From Gemmatimonadota bacterium (GTDB taxonomy: Bacteria > Gemmatimonadota > Gemmatimonadetes > Gemmatimonadales > GWC2-71-9), in contig JADJOM010000001.1 in assembly GCA_016713785.1 (NCBI GenBank), positions 806,001 to 870,000 of the forward strand: a DNA stretch of 64,000 nt. The letters are read 5' to 3'. The notes below the pieces were generated by a model. It worked only from the letters and a program-made list of their open reading frames with translations. It was not told the DNA's origin and made no database searches. The position numbers and the translations under genes were made by a program. Positions 30,578 through 39,092 of the stretch are shown one piece after another (within the stretch, counting starts at the first letter, position 1; the number at the start of each line of letters is the position of its first letter).

Positions 30578-32320
30578 TTACCTCGCGTGGAGCTGCAGGT
30601 GCTCGACGACCGGGCCGAGCGCCAGGCCGGGGAGGTGGGTCAGGGCGCCCACCAGGACGATCGTCCCGATCAGCAGCAGCACGAAGTGCGGCGTGTGCGT
30701 CGGGAGCGTGCCGACGCCGACCGGGACCTTCTTCTTTCGCGCCAGCGAACCGGCCACCGCCAGCGTGGGCACCAGCACCCCGAACCGGCCGAGCCACATG
30801 GCCACCCCACCCAGCACGGTGTAGAAGGTGCTCCCGGCCCCCAGGCCGCCGAACGCGCTGCCGTTGTTGTTGGACATGGAGCTGAACGCGTACAGCACCT
30901 CGGAGAACCCGTGCGGGCCCGGGTTGAACACCCCGGCCCGTCCCGCGCCCGTGGCCACGGCCACGGCGGTGCAGGCCAGCACCAGGAGGTTGGGCACCAG
31001 GATGGCGAGGCTTGCCATCTTCATCTCGTACGCCTCGATCTTCTTGCCCAGGTACTCGGGCGTGCGGCCCACCATGAGGCCGGCGATGAACACCGTGACG
31101 ATGGCGAACAGCAGCATCCCGTAGAGCCCCGAGCCCACCCCGCCGTAGATGATCTCGCCCAGCTGCATCAGCAAGAGCGGCATGAGGCCGCCCAGCGGCG
31201 TGAAGGAATCGTGCATGGCGTTCACCGAGCCGTTCGAGGCCGCGGTGGTGGCCACCGCCCACAGCGCGGACCCGGTGACGCCGAAGCGGACCTCCTTCCC
31301 TTCCATGTTGCCGCCCGCCTGCAGCGGCGTGGCCCCCTGGTCGGCGCCCAGCGCCACCAGCGGCGGGGAGGAGGACTGCTCCGCCAGCACGGTGGGCACC
31401 AGCAGCACCACGAAGACCAGCGTCATCGCGGCGAGCAGGGTCCAGCCCTGCCGGGGGTCCCGGATCAGGCGGCCGAAGGTGTAGCAGAGCGCCGCCGGGA
31501 TGAGCAGGATGGACAGCACCTGGAGGAAGTCGCTGAACGGCGTGGGGTTCTCGAAGGGATGCGCCGAATTGACGTTGAAGAAGCCGCCGCCGTTGGTGCC
31601 CAGCTGCTTGATGGCGACCTGCGACGCCGCCGGGCCCAGCGGGAGCACCTGGGTGGTGACGCGCGCCGTGTCGGGCCCCATGGCCTCGACCAGGGTCGCG
31701 GACTGGTACGGCGCGAAGCTCTGGACCACCCCCTGCGACACCAGCGACAGCGCCAGCACCACCGACAGCGGCAGCAGGATGTACACGGTGCCGCGCACCA
31801 GGTCGGCCCAGAAGCTGCCCAGCTGGCTGGTCTCGTGCCGCGCGATGCCGCGCGCCAGCGCCACCAGCACCGCCATGCCCGCGGCCGCCGAGACGAAGTT
31901 CTGCACCGTCAGGCCGAGCATCTGGGTCAGGTAGCTCAGGGTGGCCTCGCCACCGTAGGCCTGCCAGTTGGTGTTGCTGACGAAGCTGATGGCGGTGTTG
32001 AACGCCAGCGCCGGGCTCACGGCGGGCATCCCCGCGGGGTTGAGCGGCAGGGCTCCCTGCGCACGCTGCAGCAGGTAGACGGCGAGGAAGCTCACCCCGC
32101 TGAAGAGCAGGACGGCCGCGGCGTACCGCTGCCAGGTCATCTCCTCGTGCGGCTGCACCCCGAGCAGGCGATAGCACAGCCGCTCGGCGGGCGCCAGCAG
32201 CCGGCCCAGCGGGTGTGGCTCGCCCTCGTACACCCGGGCCATGTAGCTCCCCAGTGGTTTGACGAGCGCGAGCAGCACCCCGAGGTAGAGGGCCAGCTGC
32301 AGCAGGGCGTTGGTGGTCAT
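30578..32320 (-). CDS. kdpA: Potassium-transporting ATPase channel-like subunit KdpA
   Basis: 580 residues, about ten membrane helices, with four selectivity-filter-like loops. Examples are FNTAISFVSNTNWQAYGGE, QLGTNGGGFFNVNSAHPFENP, and the later SSMSNNNGSAFGG region. It is homologous to SKT-type K+ channels and forms the K+ entry path. I chose the ATG at 32320: a GGAG lies eight bases upstream, and the codon overlaps the kdpF stop (ATGA). A longer reading of the frame exists upstream but covers kdpF in another frame. Confidence 0.96.
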   Translation of the reverse strand: MTTNALLQLALYLGVLLALVKPLGSYMARVYEGEPHPLGRLLAPAERLCYRLLGVQPHEEMTWQRYAAAVLLFSGVSFLAVYLLQRAQGALPLNPAGMPAVSPALAFNTAISFVSNTNWQAYGGEATLSYLTQMLGLTVQNFVSAAAGMAVLVALARGIARHETSQLGSFWADLVRGTVYILLPLSVVLALSLVSQGVVQSFAPYQSATLVEAMGPDTARVTTQVLPLGPAASQVAIKQLGTNGGGFFNVNSAHPFENPTPFSDFLQVLSILLIPAALCYTFGRLIRDPRQGWTLLAAMTLVFVVLLVPTVLAEQSSSPPLVALGADQGATPLQAGGNMEGKEVRFGVTGSALWAVATTAASNGSVNAMHDSFTPLGGLMPLLLMQLGEIIYGGVGSGLYGMLLFAIVTVFIAGLMVGRTPEYLGKKIEAYEMKMASLAILVPNLLVLACTAVAVATGAGRAGVFNPGPHGFSEVLYAFSSMSNNNGSAFGGLGAGSTFYTVLGGVAMWLGRFGVLVPTLAVAGSLARKKKVPVGVGTLPTHTPHFVLLLIGTIVLVGALTHLPGLALGPVVEHLQLHAR

Positions 32321-32406
32321 GAGAACATCTCCGGCCGGAGGAGGGCCGCGAGCAGGTAGCCAAGCAGGCACAGGGCGATGACGCCCACCACGATGAGCAG
32401 CACCAT
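32317..32406 (-). CDS. kdpF: KdpF, small membrane subunit
   Basis: 29 residues, too short for ordinary gene callers. Starting at ATG 32406 it encodes one hydrophobic helix followed by GYLLAALLRPEMF, the conserved KdpF ending (Y-L-L-x-A-L-L-x-P-E-x-F). The stop overlaps the kdpA ATG (ATGA), showing translational coupling. KdpF stabilises the KdpFABC complex at the lipid interface. Position directly before kdpA and the C-terminal motif make the assignment firm. Confidence 0.93.
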   Translation of the reverse strand: MVLLIVVGVIALCLLGYLLAALLRPEMFS

Positions 32407-32410
32407 GGGG

Positions 32411-32497
32411 CTAGACCTTTTCCGCCAGGCGCACCAGCCCCCAGGTCAGGAGCCCGAGACCGATCGCCAGCACCAGCAGCAGGAGTTCCACAGCCAC
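32411..32497 (-). CDS. Small membrane protein encoded upstream of kdpF
   Basis: 28 residues from GTG 32497 (or 22-26 residues from GTG 32491 or a nearby alternative). It has one hydrophobic helix rich in Leu, ending TWGLVRLAEKV, with a positively charged C-terminus. It ends 4 nt before kdpF. Tiny single-helix ORFs ending in W-G-L-x-x-L-x-E/D-x-L/V are often found just before kdpF in other bacteria, but have no assigned function. No Shine-Dalgarno is obvious. Its size makes it uncertain by itself. Confidence 0.6.
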   Translation of the reverse strand: MAVELLLLVLAIGLGLLTWGLVRLAEKV

Positions 32498-32517
32498 GTC
32501 CAGTTGGGGTGACGGAC

Positions 32518-32523
32518 AAGCTA
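32518..32523 (-). promoter_or_regulatory. Possible -10 element of the kdp operon
   Basis: TAGCTT on the minus strand, about 20 nt before the first kdp-operon start codon. It matches the TAGNTT hexamer seen before many starts in this window. No good -35 stands 17 bp upstream, which would fit an activator-dependent (KdpE) promoter. Confidence 0.35.
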
Positions 32524-32652
32524 GGGGCGGGGAGATCAGGGCGGGGTCTGGAAGGGGGGCCCGGGCATCAGGATTTCGTCAGGATCGGCCCCCGGAGGGG
32601 TGGGGTGGTGCCCCGGCTCGCCGCGGACGGGGGCGGGTCTTATTTTCCGCCC

Positions 32653-33813
32653 ATGACCAACCAGAGCCAGCCGGGCCCGCTCAGCATCCTCTCCGAAGAA
32701 GAGGAGCTGTTCCGCAGCACCGTCCGTGAGTTCGCCGAGACCGAGATCCTGCCCCACGTCCATGCCATGGACGAGGCGGCAAAGTTCGATCCCGCCATCA
32801 TCGCCAAGTTCTTCGGGCTGGGCCTGATGGGCATCGAGGTCCCGGAGGAGTTCGGGGGCGCGGGCGGCGGCATCTTCCTGGCCGCCCTCGCCATCGAGGA
32901 GCTGGCCCGGGTGGACGCCTCGGCGGCCATCTACGTCGACGTCCACAACACCCTGTTCAACAACGCGCTGCTGCGCTGGGGCAACGACGAGCAGAAGGCC
33001 CGCCTCTTTCCCCGCCTGACCGCCAGCCTCCTCGGCGCCTTCGCGCTGTCGGAGCCCGCCAGCGGCAGCGACGCGTTCGCGCTCGAGACCCGGGCCGACG
33101 ACAAGGGCACCCACTGGGAGCTCACGGGCCGGAAGTTCTGGATCACCAACGGCGGCGAGGCCGGCATCTTCCTGATCTTCGCCAACACCGACTTTGCCAA
33201 GGGCTACAAGGGCATCACCGCCTTCCTGGTGGAACGCGATTTCCCCGGCTTCGCGGTGGGCAAGAAGGAGAACAAGCTGGGCATCCGCGCCTCGAGCACC
33301 ACCGAGCTGATCCTGGAGTCGTGCCGGGTGCCCAAGGAGAACGTGCTCGGGCCGGTGGGCATCGGCTACAAGATCGCCATCGAGACGCTGAACGAGGGCC
33401 GCATCGGCATCGGGGCACAGATGATCGGCGTGGCCCAAGGCGCGCTCGACGCCGCGGTGGCGTACGTGAAGGAGCGGAAGCAGTTCGGCAAGGCGATCGG
33501 CGAGTTCCAGGGGGTGCAGTTCCAGCTGGGCCAGATGGCCACGGAACTCGAGGCCGCCCGGCTGCTGGTGTACAACACCGCGCGGCTCAAGGACCGGGGG
33601 CTGCCCTTCCAGCGTGAGGCCGCGATGGCCAAGCTCTACAGCTCACAGATGGCCGACCGCACCACCAGCAAGTGCCTCGAGCTCTTCGGCGGATACGGGT
33701 ACTCCAAGGAGTACCCCGCGGAGAAGTTCTACCGCGACGCCAAGATCGGCACGATCTACGAAGGCACGAGCAACATGCAGCTGCAGACCATCGCCAAGCT
33801 GCTGCTCAAGTAA
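32653..33813 (+). CDS. Acyl-CoA dehydrogenase
   Basis: 386 residues, the usual length of short/medium-chain acyl-CoA dehydrogenases. FAD enzyme of beta-oxidation that forms the trans-2 double bond and passes electrons to ETF. Visible are FALSEPASGSDA (FAD/substrate loop), WITNGGEAG, KLGIRASSTTEL, the ERKQFGKAIGEFQGVQFQLGQM segment, FGGYGYSKEYPAEKFYRDAKI, and the C-terminal IYEGTSNMQL with the catalytic-base glutamate typical of SCAD-like members. TATTTT lies six bases before the ATG, with no Shine-Dalgarno, suggesting a leaderless mRNA. It is divergent from the kdp operon. Confidence 0.92.
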   Translation: MTNQSQPGPLSILSEEEELFRSTVREFAETEILPHVHAMDEAAKFDPAIIAKFFGLGLMGIEVPEEFGGAGGGIFLAALAIEELARVDASAAIYVDVHNTLFNNALLRWGNDEQKARLFPRLTASLLGAFALSEPASGSDAFALETRADDKGTHWELTGRKFWITNGGEAGIFLIFANTDFAKGYKGITAFLVERDFPGFAVGKKENKLGIRASSTTELILESCRVPKENVLGPVGIGYKIAIETLNEGRIGIGAQMIGVAQGALDAAVAYVKERKQFGKAIGEFQGVQFQLGQMATELEAARLLVYNTARLKDRGLPFQREAAMAKLYSSQMADRTTSKCLELFGGYGYSKEYPAEKFYRDAKIGTIYEGTSNMQLQTIAKLLLK

Positions 33814-33831
33814 CCCCGCTTCGCTCACCCC

Positions 33832-33857
33832 CCGGCCGGGCCCGCTGGTCCGGCCGG
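33832..33857 (+). terminator. Hairpin after acyl-CoA dehydrogenase gene
   Basis: CCGGCCGG at 33832-33839 and 33850-33857, self-complementary 8-bp arms with a 10-nt loop, 18 nt past the stop codon. No T-tract follows. Confidence 0.4.
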
Positions 33858-33954
33858 AGGTTGAGCCCCCGCTGGCCCCCCTCTTGCACTTCTTCCCGGC
33901 AGCCGGCGGCAACCCGCGCCGACACCCCGTTCCAAGTTGTTGCCCTGCCATGGG

Positions 33955-33982
33955 TTGCCAAGTTGGCGCCCACCGGTAGATT
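33955..33982 (+). promoter_or_regulatory. Promoter of the PBP4-type carboxypeptidase gene
   Basis: TTGCCA (33955-33960), 16-bp spacer, TAGATT (33977-33982), giving a leader of about 70 nt before the GTG at 34060. The leader contains CGGAG eleven bases before the start. Confidence 0.55.
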
Positions 33983-34059
33983 GGCCGGTTCACCCGAATC
34001 GCTTCAGCGGACCGGCAGGATTGCCGAGGATTCTGAGAGACCCCGGAGTTTTTTGCCCT

Positions 34060-35568
34060 GTGCGCCTGATCACACGTTGCATCCTGACCGTCTCCGCGGT
34101 GGCGCTCTGCGCCACGGCGGTGCCGTCGCGAGGCGTGGCACAGGAGCTCCCCCGGACCCTCAAGACCCGCCTTGACCAGTGGTACCGGACTGCCCGCCGC
34201 TCGGCCCCGGGGACCTGGGGCATCGTGGTCGCGGACCAGCAGGGCCAGATCCTCTGGAGCGTGAACCCCGACACCCCGCTCATCCCCGCCAGCACCGTGA
34301 AGCTGCTCACCACCGGCTACGCCCGCTCGGTCCTGGGTGGCGATGCTCGGCAGAGCACGCGGGTGGTGGGCTACGGCGCCCTGGATGAAAGCACCGGGGA
34401 GTGGAACGGTCGCTGGGCCCTCGAGCTCAACGGCGATCCGACCCTCGAAAGCCCCGACGGCAGCGGGCCCAGGCTGCAGGACCTGGCCAACCAGCTCGCC
34501 GCCTCCGGGGTGCGTCAGCTGCGGGGACCGCTCACGGTCCTGAGCGCCGACGGCACGCCGGCGGAGGCGCACTTCCCCACCGTGTGGAACCGGGGCAACT
34601 GGGGCAGCCTCTACACCCCGCTGGTCGGCGCGTTGACCCTGCACGAGAACGTGGTGTGGTTGCATGTCGCGCCGGGCCGCAAGGTCGGCGCGCGGCCGAC
34701 GCTGGTGCAGACCTCGCCCGCCGGGCTCAATGCGCTGGTGACAGTGCACGCCAGCACCGTGGGTGGCCGCCGTTCGCGGCTCCGGATCCGGCGCATGGCG
34801 GACGGCGGCTACCTGGTGACGGGCGCGGTGGGCGTGGGCGCCGGCGTGCGCCGCCTGGTGACGGTGGCCGGCGATCCGCGGGCGGTGCTGGCCGCCGCGT
34901 GGGCCCGCGCGCTCGAGCAGGCCGGCATCGCGTGGGACCGGACGCCGTCCCCGATCCTGGTGGAGAACCCGCCCACCGAGGTCATGGCCTCCGTGGAATC
35001 GGCGACCTTCGATTCGGTGGCGTACGAAGTCAACCGGCGCAGCCTCAACATCGGCGCCGAACTGCTGCTGCGCTGGGCCGCCGGCCCGGACCGCGGCCCT
35101 GAACTGCTGACCGAGCACGTCCAGCAGATGGCCGGCGTGGCGGGCGGCGTGAAGCTGGTGGACGGCAGCGGCATGTCACACCAGGACCGCGTCACGTCGG
35201 CCACCTTCATCTATTACATGGCGAACTTCCAGAACACGCCGGCGGGGCGGAACTTCCCCTACCTGCTCCCGGCCAACGGCGTGGGCACCTTGGCGCGCCT
35301 GGCGGGCGGCCTGCCGGCGGCGGGGGTGGTCCGGGCCAAGACCGGCACCCTCAATGGCGTCTCCAGCCTGGTGGGATACCTGGGCCGACGCGACGGCATG
35401 TTCCTCGTCTCACTGCTGTACAACGGGCCCCGTTCCAAGACCGCCAAGCGGCACCAATGGGCCGCCTTCCGCCTGCTGGGCGCCGACGGCGCCTCGATTC
35501 CCGCCGACGGTGCCGAGGACATGACCGACCCGATCGGTGAACTGGGTGGCGACCAGGCCCGGGAGTAG
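34060..35568 (+). CDS. dacB: D-alanyl-D-alanine carboxypeptidase/endopeptidase, PBP4 (DacB) type, peptidase family S13
   Basis: 502 residues. Exported penicillin-binding protein that trims peptidoglycan cross-links and stem peptides. The signal peptide ends GVAQE. Catalytic motifs: S-x-x-K as ASTVK in IPASTVKLLTTGYA, S-x-N as SLN in NRRSLNIGAELLL, and K-T-G in RAKTGTLNGVSSLVGY. The insertion between the first and second motif is typical of S13 enzymes. The GTG at 34060 is chosen because it precedes the signal peptide directly. The gene stands alone, with its own promoter. Confidence 0.92.
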   Translation: MRLITRCILTVSAVALCATAVPSRGVAQELPRTLKTRLDQWYRTARRSAPGTWGIVVADQQGQILWSVNPDTPLIPASTVKLLTTGYARSVLGGDARQSTRVVGYGALDESTGEWNGRWALELNGDPTLESPDGSGPRLQDLANQLAASGVRQLRGPLTVLSADGTPAEAHFPTVWNRGNWGSLYTPLVGALTLHENVVWLHVAPGRKVGARPTLVQTSPAGLNALVTVHASTVGGRRSRLRIRRMADGGYLVTGAVGVGAGVRRLVTVAGDPRAVLAAAWARALEQAGIAWDRTPSPILVENPPTEVMASVESATFDSVAYEVNRRSLNIGAELLLRWAAGPDRGPELLTEHVQQMAGVAGGVKLVDGSGMSHQDRVTSATFIYYMANFQNTPAGRNFPYLLPANGVGTLARLAGGLPAAGVVRAKTGTLNGVSSLVGYLGRRDGMFLVSLLYNGPRSKTAKRHQWAAFRLLGADGASIPADGAEDMTDPIGELGGDQARE

Positions 35569-35659
35569 TCCCCGGCGCGGCATCGCACCTGTCACGCAAG
35601 CCCCTCCACACCAACCACATACAGCCGCATCCCCGACCCGCGCCAACCGGCGGCGGGTG

Positions 35660-35675
35660 TTCATCATGAATTCAT
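35660..35675 (+). promoter_or_regulatory. TTCAT direct repeat, candidate OmpR-family operator
   Basis: TTCAT at 35660-35664 and 35671-35675, an 11-bp period as used by tandem OmpR/PhoB-type regulators. It is followed by TAGATT (35687-35692), a likely -10, 27 nt before the ATG of the three-gene operon that encodes such a regulator. Autoregulation is inferred. Confidence 0.35.
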
Positions 35676-35719
35676 CGCTCGGGATCTAGATTGACCGCGT
35701 CCATTCAACGGAACCGGTC

Positions 35720-36244
35720 ATGAGCGCGACGCACCTCCACCTGATGTTCAATCACCTCCCCGTCCTGGGCACCCCGCTGGTCCTCGCCCTCCTGCTCTGG
35801 GGACTGTTCCGCCGATCGCGCGACGTGCAGCGGACCGCCCTCGGTGCCGCGGTGATCGTCGCGGCGCTGTCCTACCCGGTCTTCCTCACGGGGGAGCCGG
35901 CGGAGGAACAGGTCGAGGATGCCGCGTGGATGCAGGAGCGCATGGTGCATGAGCACGAGGAGCGAGCGGAGGCGGCGCTGATCGCCATCATGATCACGGG
36001 CGCCGTGGCGCTGGTGACGCTGTGGCAGAGCCGCGGTGACCGCCCGGTAACCATCGGCCTCACCGGCCTCACCGCCGCCGGGCTCCTGGCCAGCGCCGGG
36101 CTCTTCGGCTGGGCGGCGCTCGCCGGCGGCGTGATCCGGCACGACGAGATCCGGGCCGGCACGGCACTGGCCCCGCCGGCCGCCGAGCAACCAGCCGACG
36201 GCCCGGGGGCGGGTGGAGGCGACGACGATGGCGACGACGACTGA
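35720..36244 (+). CDS. Four-helix membrane protein of unknown function, operon with two-component system
   Basis: 174 residues. It starts with a histidine-bearing amphipathic stretch (THLHLMFNHLPVLGTP) and has about four hydrophobic helices (near 12-30, 38-57, 86-104, 112-132). Between helices two and three is a charged loop with His/Glu clusters (MVHEHEERAEAA). The C-terminal tail is Pro/Ala/Gly then Asp-rich. The His-rich first helix recalls DUF2231-type haem or metal-associated membrane proteins, but I cannot confirm that. The response regulator gene begins inside its last codons, so it is likely functionally tied to the two-component system. Confidence 0.7.
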   Translation: MSATHLHLMFNHLPVLGTPLVLALLLWGLFRRSRDVQRTALGAAVIVAALSYPVFLTGEPAEEQVEDAAWMQERMVHEHEERAEAALIAIMITGAVALVTLWQSRGDRPVTIGLTGLTAAGLLASAGLFGWAALAGGVIRHDEIRAGTALAPPAAEQPADGPGAGGGDDDGDDD

Positions 36245-36947
36245 GGACGTCACGCATATGCGCGTACTCCTCGTGGAAGACGAGCCCCGCCTGGCGGAAA
36301 GCCTCGCCCGCGGCCTCCGTGATGCCGCCCACGCCGTCGACACCGCGGACACGCTCGCGGCCGCCCGGGTCAAGCTGGAGCTGGAGCGCTACGACGCGGT
36401 GATCCTGGACGTGAACCTGCCGGACGGCTCCGGCTTCGGGCTGGCGGCGGAGCTGCGCAAGCGCGCGATCCCGGTTCCGATCCTGATGCTGACGGCCCGT
36501 GACACGGTGGAGGACCGGGTCCATGGCCTGGACAGCGGCGCGGACGACTACCTGGTGAAGCCGTTCGCCTTCGAGGAGCTGGTGGCGCGGCTGCGGGCGC
36601 TGCAGCGCCGCGCGCCGGAAACCCGGCCCGCCCAGATCGTCGTCGCCGACCTGGTGGTGGATCCGGCGGCCCGCGCCGTGACGCGCGCTGGCCGCCCGGT
36701 GGAGCTGACCACGACGGAATACGCGCTCCTCGAGTATCTTGCCCGGCAGGCCGGACAGGTCTGCGGCCGGGCCCAGATCAGCGGCGCCGTCTGGGACGAG
36801 AACTACGACCCCTTCTCCAACATCATCGACGTCTACGTGTCCCGCATTCGACGCAAGATCGACCAGCCCGGCCTCACGCCGCTGATCCACACGGTCCGTG
36901 GCGCGGGCTATTCCCTCGATCCCACCCGGGGCGGCCGCACCGGGTGA
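36228..36947 (+). CDS. OmpR-family response regulator
   Basis: 239 residues. Receiver domain: VLLVEDEPRLAESL, phospho-aspartate in AVILDVNLPDGSG, LMLTARD, lysine in LVKPFAFEEL. The winged helix follows: VELTTTEYALLEYLARQAGQVCGRAQISGAVW and the wing VRGAGYSLD. I chose ATG 36228, eight bases after a good GGAGG (36215-36219) and overlapping the upstream gene. ATG 36258, just before MRVLLVEDE, is the shorter alternative. The cognate kinase gene overlaps its stop by 4 nt. Similar to the QseB/CusR/PmrA group; the signal is unknown. Confidence 0.92.
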   Translation: MATTTEDVTHMRVLLVEDEPRLAESLARGLRDAAHAVDTADTLAAARVKLELERYDAVILDVNLPDGSGFGLAAELRKRAIPVPILMLTARDTVEDRVHGLDSGADDYLVKPFAFEELVARLRALQRRAPETRPAQIVVADLVVDPAARAVTRAGRPVELTTTEYALLEYLARQAGQVCGRAQISGAVWDENYDPFSNIIDVYVSRIRRKIDQPGLTPLIHTVRGAGYSLDPTRGGRTG

Positions 36948-38350
36948 ATCCGCTCGGGCTCCGGACCCGCCTCGCGCTGGTCTTTGCCACGGGCTTCGCG
37001 GTCCTCCTGGGCCTCGGAGCCCTCGGGCTGTACCTCCATCTGGGTCGCAGCTACCGTCGGGATTTCGACCACAGCCTGACCGATGCCGCGCGCAGCGTCC
37101 GCTCCCTCTTCGCGATGGACAGCGCCGAGTTCACCAACCCCGCGGGCACCGCCGGGCATGTGGTGGGTGAACTGGCCTATGGTGACCGGACGCTGGTGGC
37201 GTTCGACAGCGCGGGCGGGCTGGTGGCGGTGAGCCAGCGCATCCCCGACGAGGCGCACTTCGACGACGTGCCGCCCCGCGGCGAACCGCGCCGGCTGATG
37301 ACCCTGCAGCTGCGCGACGGTCCGGCCCGCGTGGTCCGGGTGCCGCTGGCGGGCACGGAGGTGGTCATCGCGATGAGCACCCTGCCGCTGGAGCGCCGAC
37401 TGGTGCGCCTGCGACGCTCGCTCGTGACGGTGCTGCCGCTGATCCTGGTCCTGGGCGCACTCGGCGGCGCCTGGGCATCGGGACTGGTCCTGCGGCCCAT
37501 CGTGCGGGTGGCGGAGTCGGCCGAGCGGATCGCGGGCGAGGTGGAGCACGGGGCGGCGCGGTTCACCCGGCTGGCGCCCCACGCGGCCGGGGATGAGATC
37601 ACCACCCTGACCGACGCGCTCAACCTGCTGGTGGAGCGACTCGGGGCCGCGCTGGAGCGGGAGCGCGGCGTCGCGGAGCGGCAGCGGACGTTCCTCGCCG
37701 ACGTGGCCCACGAGCTGCGCACGCCGGTGGCGATCATCCGCAGCGACGCCGAGGTCACGCTGCGCGCGGCGGCCGACCCGGCGGGCGACCGCGAGGCCCT
37801 GGCGCGCATCGCGACCGAGGCGGATGAGCTCGGCGTCCTGGTCGGCGACCTGCTGCTCATCGCCCGGGGCGACAGCCAGGCCCTGCACCCGGCCCGGGAC
37901 CGGCTCTACCTCGACGACCTGGTGAATCCCGTGCTCGCCCGGGCGCGCGCGCTGCCCACCGCGGCCGGGCGCGAGCTGCGCCACGGCGAGTTCGAGGCGG
38001 CCCCGGTGCTGGGCGACCGCAGCATGCTGGAGCGGGCGCTGATGGCCCTGGTGCACAACGCCCTCCTGCATGCCCCCGGCTCCCCCGTGGAGCTGTCGGC
38101 CGGGACCAGCGGGGAGGACGGGCAGCGCACCTCGTGGGTGACGGTGCGGGACTTCGGGCCCGGGGTGCCGCTCGAGCAGCGCGAGCGGATCTTCGAGCGC
38201 TTCACCCGCGGCAGTACCGCCGCACCCGGCACCGGCCTCGGACTCGCCATCGCCCAATCGATCGCGGAGGCCCATGGCGGCAGCCTCCGCCTGGACCCGG
38301 TGCAGCCCGGCGCCGCCTTTACCCTCCGACTCCCCGCCCCGCCCGCCTGA
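36944..38350 (+). CDS. Sensor histidine kinase with HAMP domain
   Basis: 468 residues. A first membrane helix near 8-28 is followed by a periplasmic sensor of about 130 residues and a second helix near 163-185. A HAMP domain (RPIVRVAESAERIAGE) comes next, then the kinase core: H-box FLADVAHELRTPVAIIR with H256, N-box ALMALVHNALLHAPG, and G-boxes RDFGPGVP and GTGLGLAIAQSIAEAHGG. The start is GTG 36944, overlapping the regulator stop (GTGA). It pairs with the OmpR-family regulator. The ligand is not evident. Confidence 0.93.
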   Translation: MNPLGLRTRLALVFATGFAVLLGLGALGLYLHLGRSYRRDFDHSLTDAARSVRSLFAMDSAEFTNPAGTAGHVVGELAYGDRTLVAFDSAGGLVAVSQRIPDEAHFDDVPPRGEPRRLMTLQLRDGPARVVRVPLAGTEVVIAMSTLPLERRLVRLRRSLVTVLPLILVLGALGGAWASGLVLRPIVRVAESAERIAGEVEHGAARFTRLAPHAAGDEITTLTDALNLLVERLGAALERERGVAERQRTFLADVAHELRTPVAIIRSDAEVTLRAAADPAGDREALARIATEADELGVLVGDLLLIARGDSQALHPARDRLYLDDLVNPVLARARALPTAAGRELRHGEFEAAPVLGDRSMLERALMALVHNALLHAPGSPVELSAGTSGEDGQRTSWVTVRDFGPGVPLEQRERIFERFTRGSTAAPGTGLGLAIAQSIAEAHGGSLRLDPVQPGAAFTLRLPAPPA

Positions 38351-38354
38351 CCCC

Positions 38355-39092
38355 TCAGAGCATCAGGTGCGCCAGCTGCACCCCGGCCGGCGCCCCGCCG
38401 CTGGAGCCCGCCGGCTCCATGGTGAGCGCGGCCCCCATCACGTGCCGGGCATTGGGCGGCATCGGCAGGGTCAGGAAGGCGGGCGTCCGGCCGTCCGAGG
38501 GCACGGTGACGCTCCGGACCATCCCCGACTCGGTGATGAACCAGAACTGGCAGGTCTCGCCGGCGGGCGGCACCGGGAGCCCGTAGACCACGACGTTCCA
38601 CCGATGGGTCCGCTCGTCCGCGAAGATCAGCAGCCCGCCCTGCCGGCCGTCCATCGCGATGCTCGCGTGGCGCACCATCGCGGCACCCCGGATGATGCCC
38701 AGCGTGTCGCGCACCATCGCCAGCTCCTCCGCCAGGCGGGCCCGTTCGCCGGCCAGCTGGGTCTCGAAGGCACGGGTGGTCGCGAGCGCCCAGAACCAGG
38801 CACCCGCAGCCAGCACCAGCGAGGCGGCGAGCGCCGCGGGCACCCACCACCGGGGCGCCCCCCGCCGTGCCCCGAGCGCGCCGGCCACCAGCCGCTGGTT
38901 GAGCCCGGGCCGCGGGGCCGCGGGCGGGAGCCCCATCGGCAGCCAGGCCAGGTCCCCTTCCAGCTGCTCCACCGCCTCGCGGCACTCGGCGCAGCCGGCC
39001 AGGTGCTCGTGGTAGGCGCGTTCCTCGTCGGGCGCGAGGGCCCGGGCCACGAACGCGGCGCGCTGCTCGACAAACCATGCATGCGGGTTCAT
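38355..39092 (-). CDS. RskA-like zinc anti-sigma factor
   Basis: 245 residues. The N-terminal cytoplasmic anti-sigma domain has the zinc motif H-x3-C-x2-C (HLAGCAEC). One membrane helix lies near 85-105, followed by a short coiled segment (ETQLAGERARLAEEL) and a periplasmic domain that resembles the RskA/anti-sigma-K C-terminal domain (NVVVYGLPVPPAGETCQFWFI, then PSDGRTPAFLTLPM). It should hold the adjacent sigma factor inactive until cleaved. The ATG overlaps the sigma gene stop (ATGA). The ends of this gene and the convergent kinase gene are 4 nt apart. Confidence 0.88.
   Translation of the reverse strand: MNPHAWFVEQRAAFVARALAPDEERAYHEHLAGCAECREAVEQLEGDLAWLPMGLPPAAPRPGLNQRLVAGALGARRGAPRWWVPAALAASLVLAAGAWFWALATTRAFETQLAGERARLAEELAMVRDTLGIIRGAAMVRHASIAMDGRQGGLLIFADERTHRWNVVVYGLPVPPAGETCQFWFITESGMVRSVTVPSDGRTPAFLTLPMPPNARHVMGAALTMEPAGSSGGAPAGVQLAHLML

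Noticed and set aside
25321..30885. 1854-residue open frame antisense to kdpD, kdpC and kdpB
   Set aside because: Translation is low-complexity (Gly/Arg/His/Asp-rich) and crosses three well-defined genes on the other strand. It is a codon-bias shadow.
32498..32652. c-di-AMP (ydaO-type) riboswitch before the kdp operon
   Set aside because: None of the conserved ydaO segments is visible, and the promoter-like TAGCTT lies only about 20 nt from the first start codon, leaving no room.
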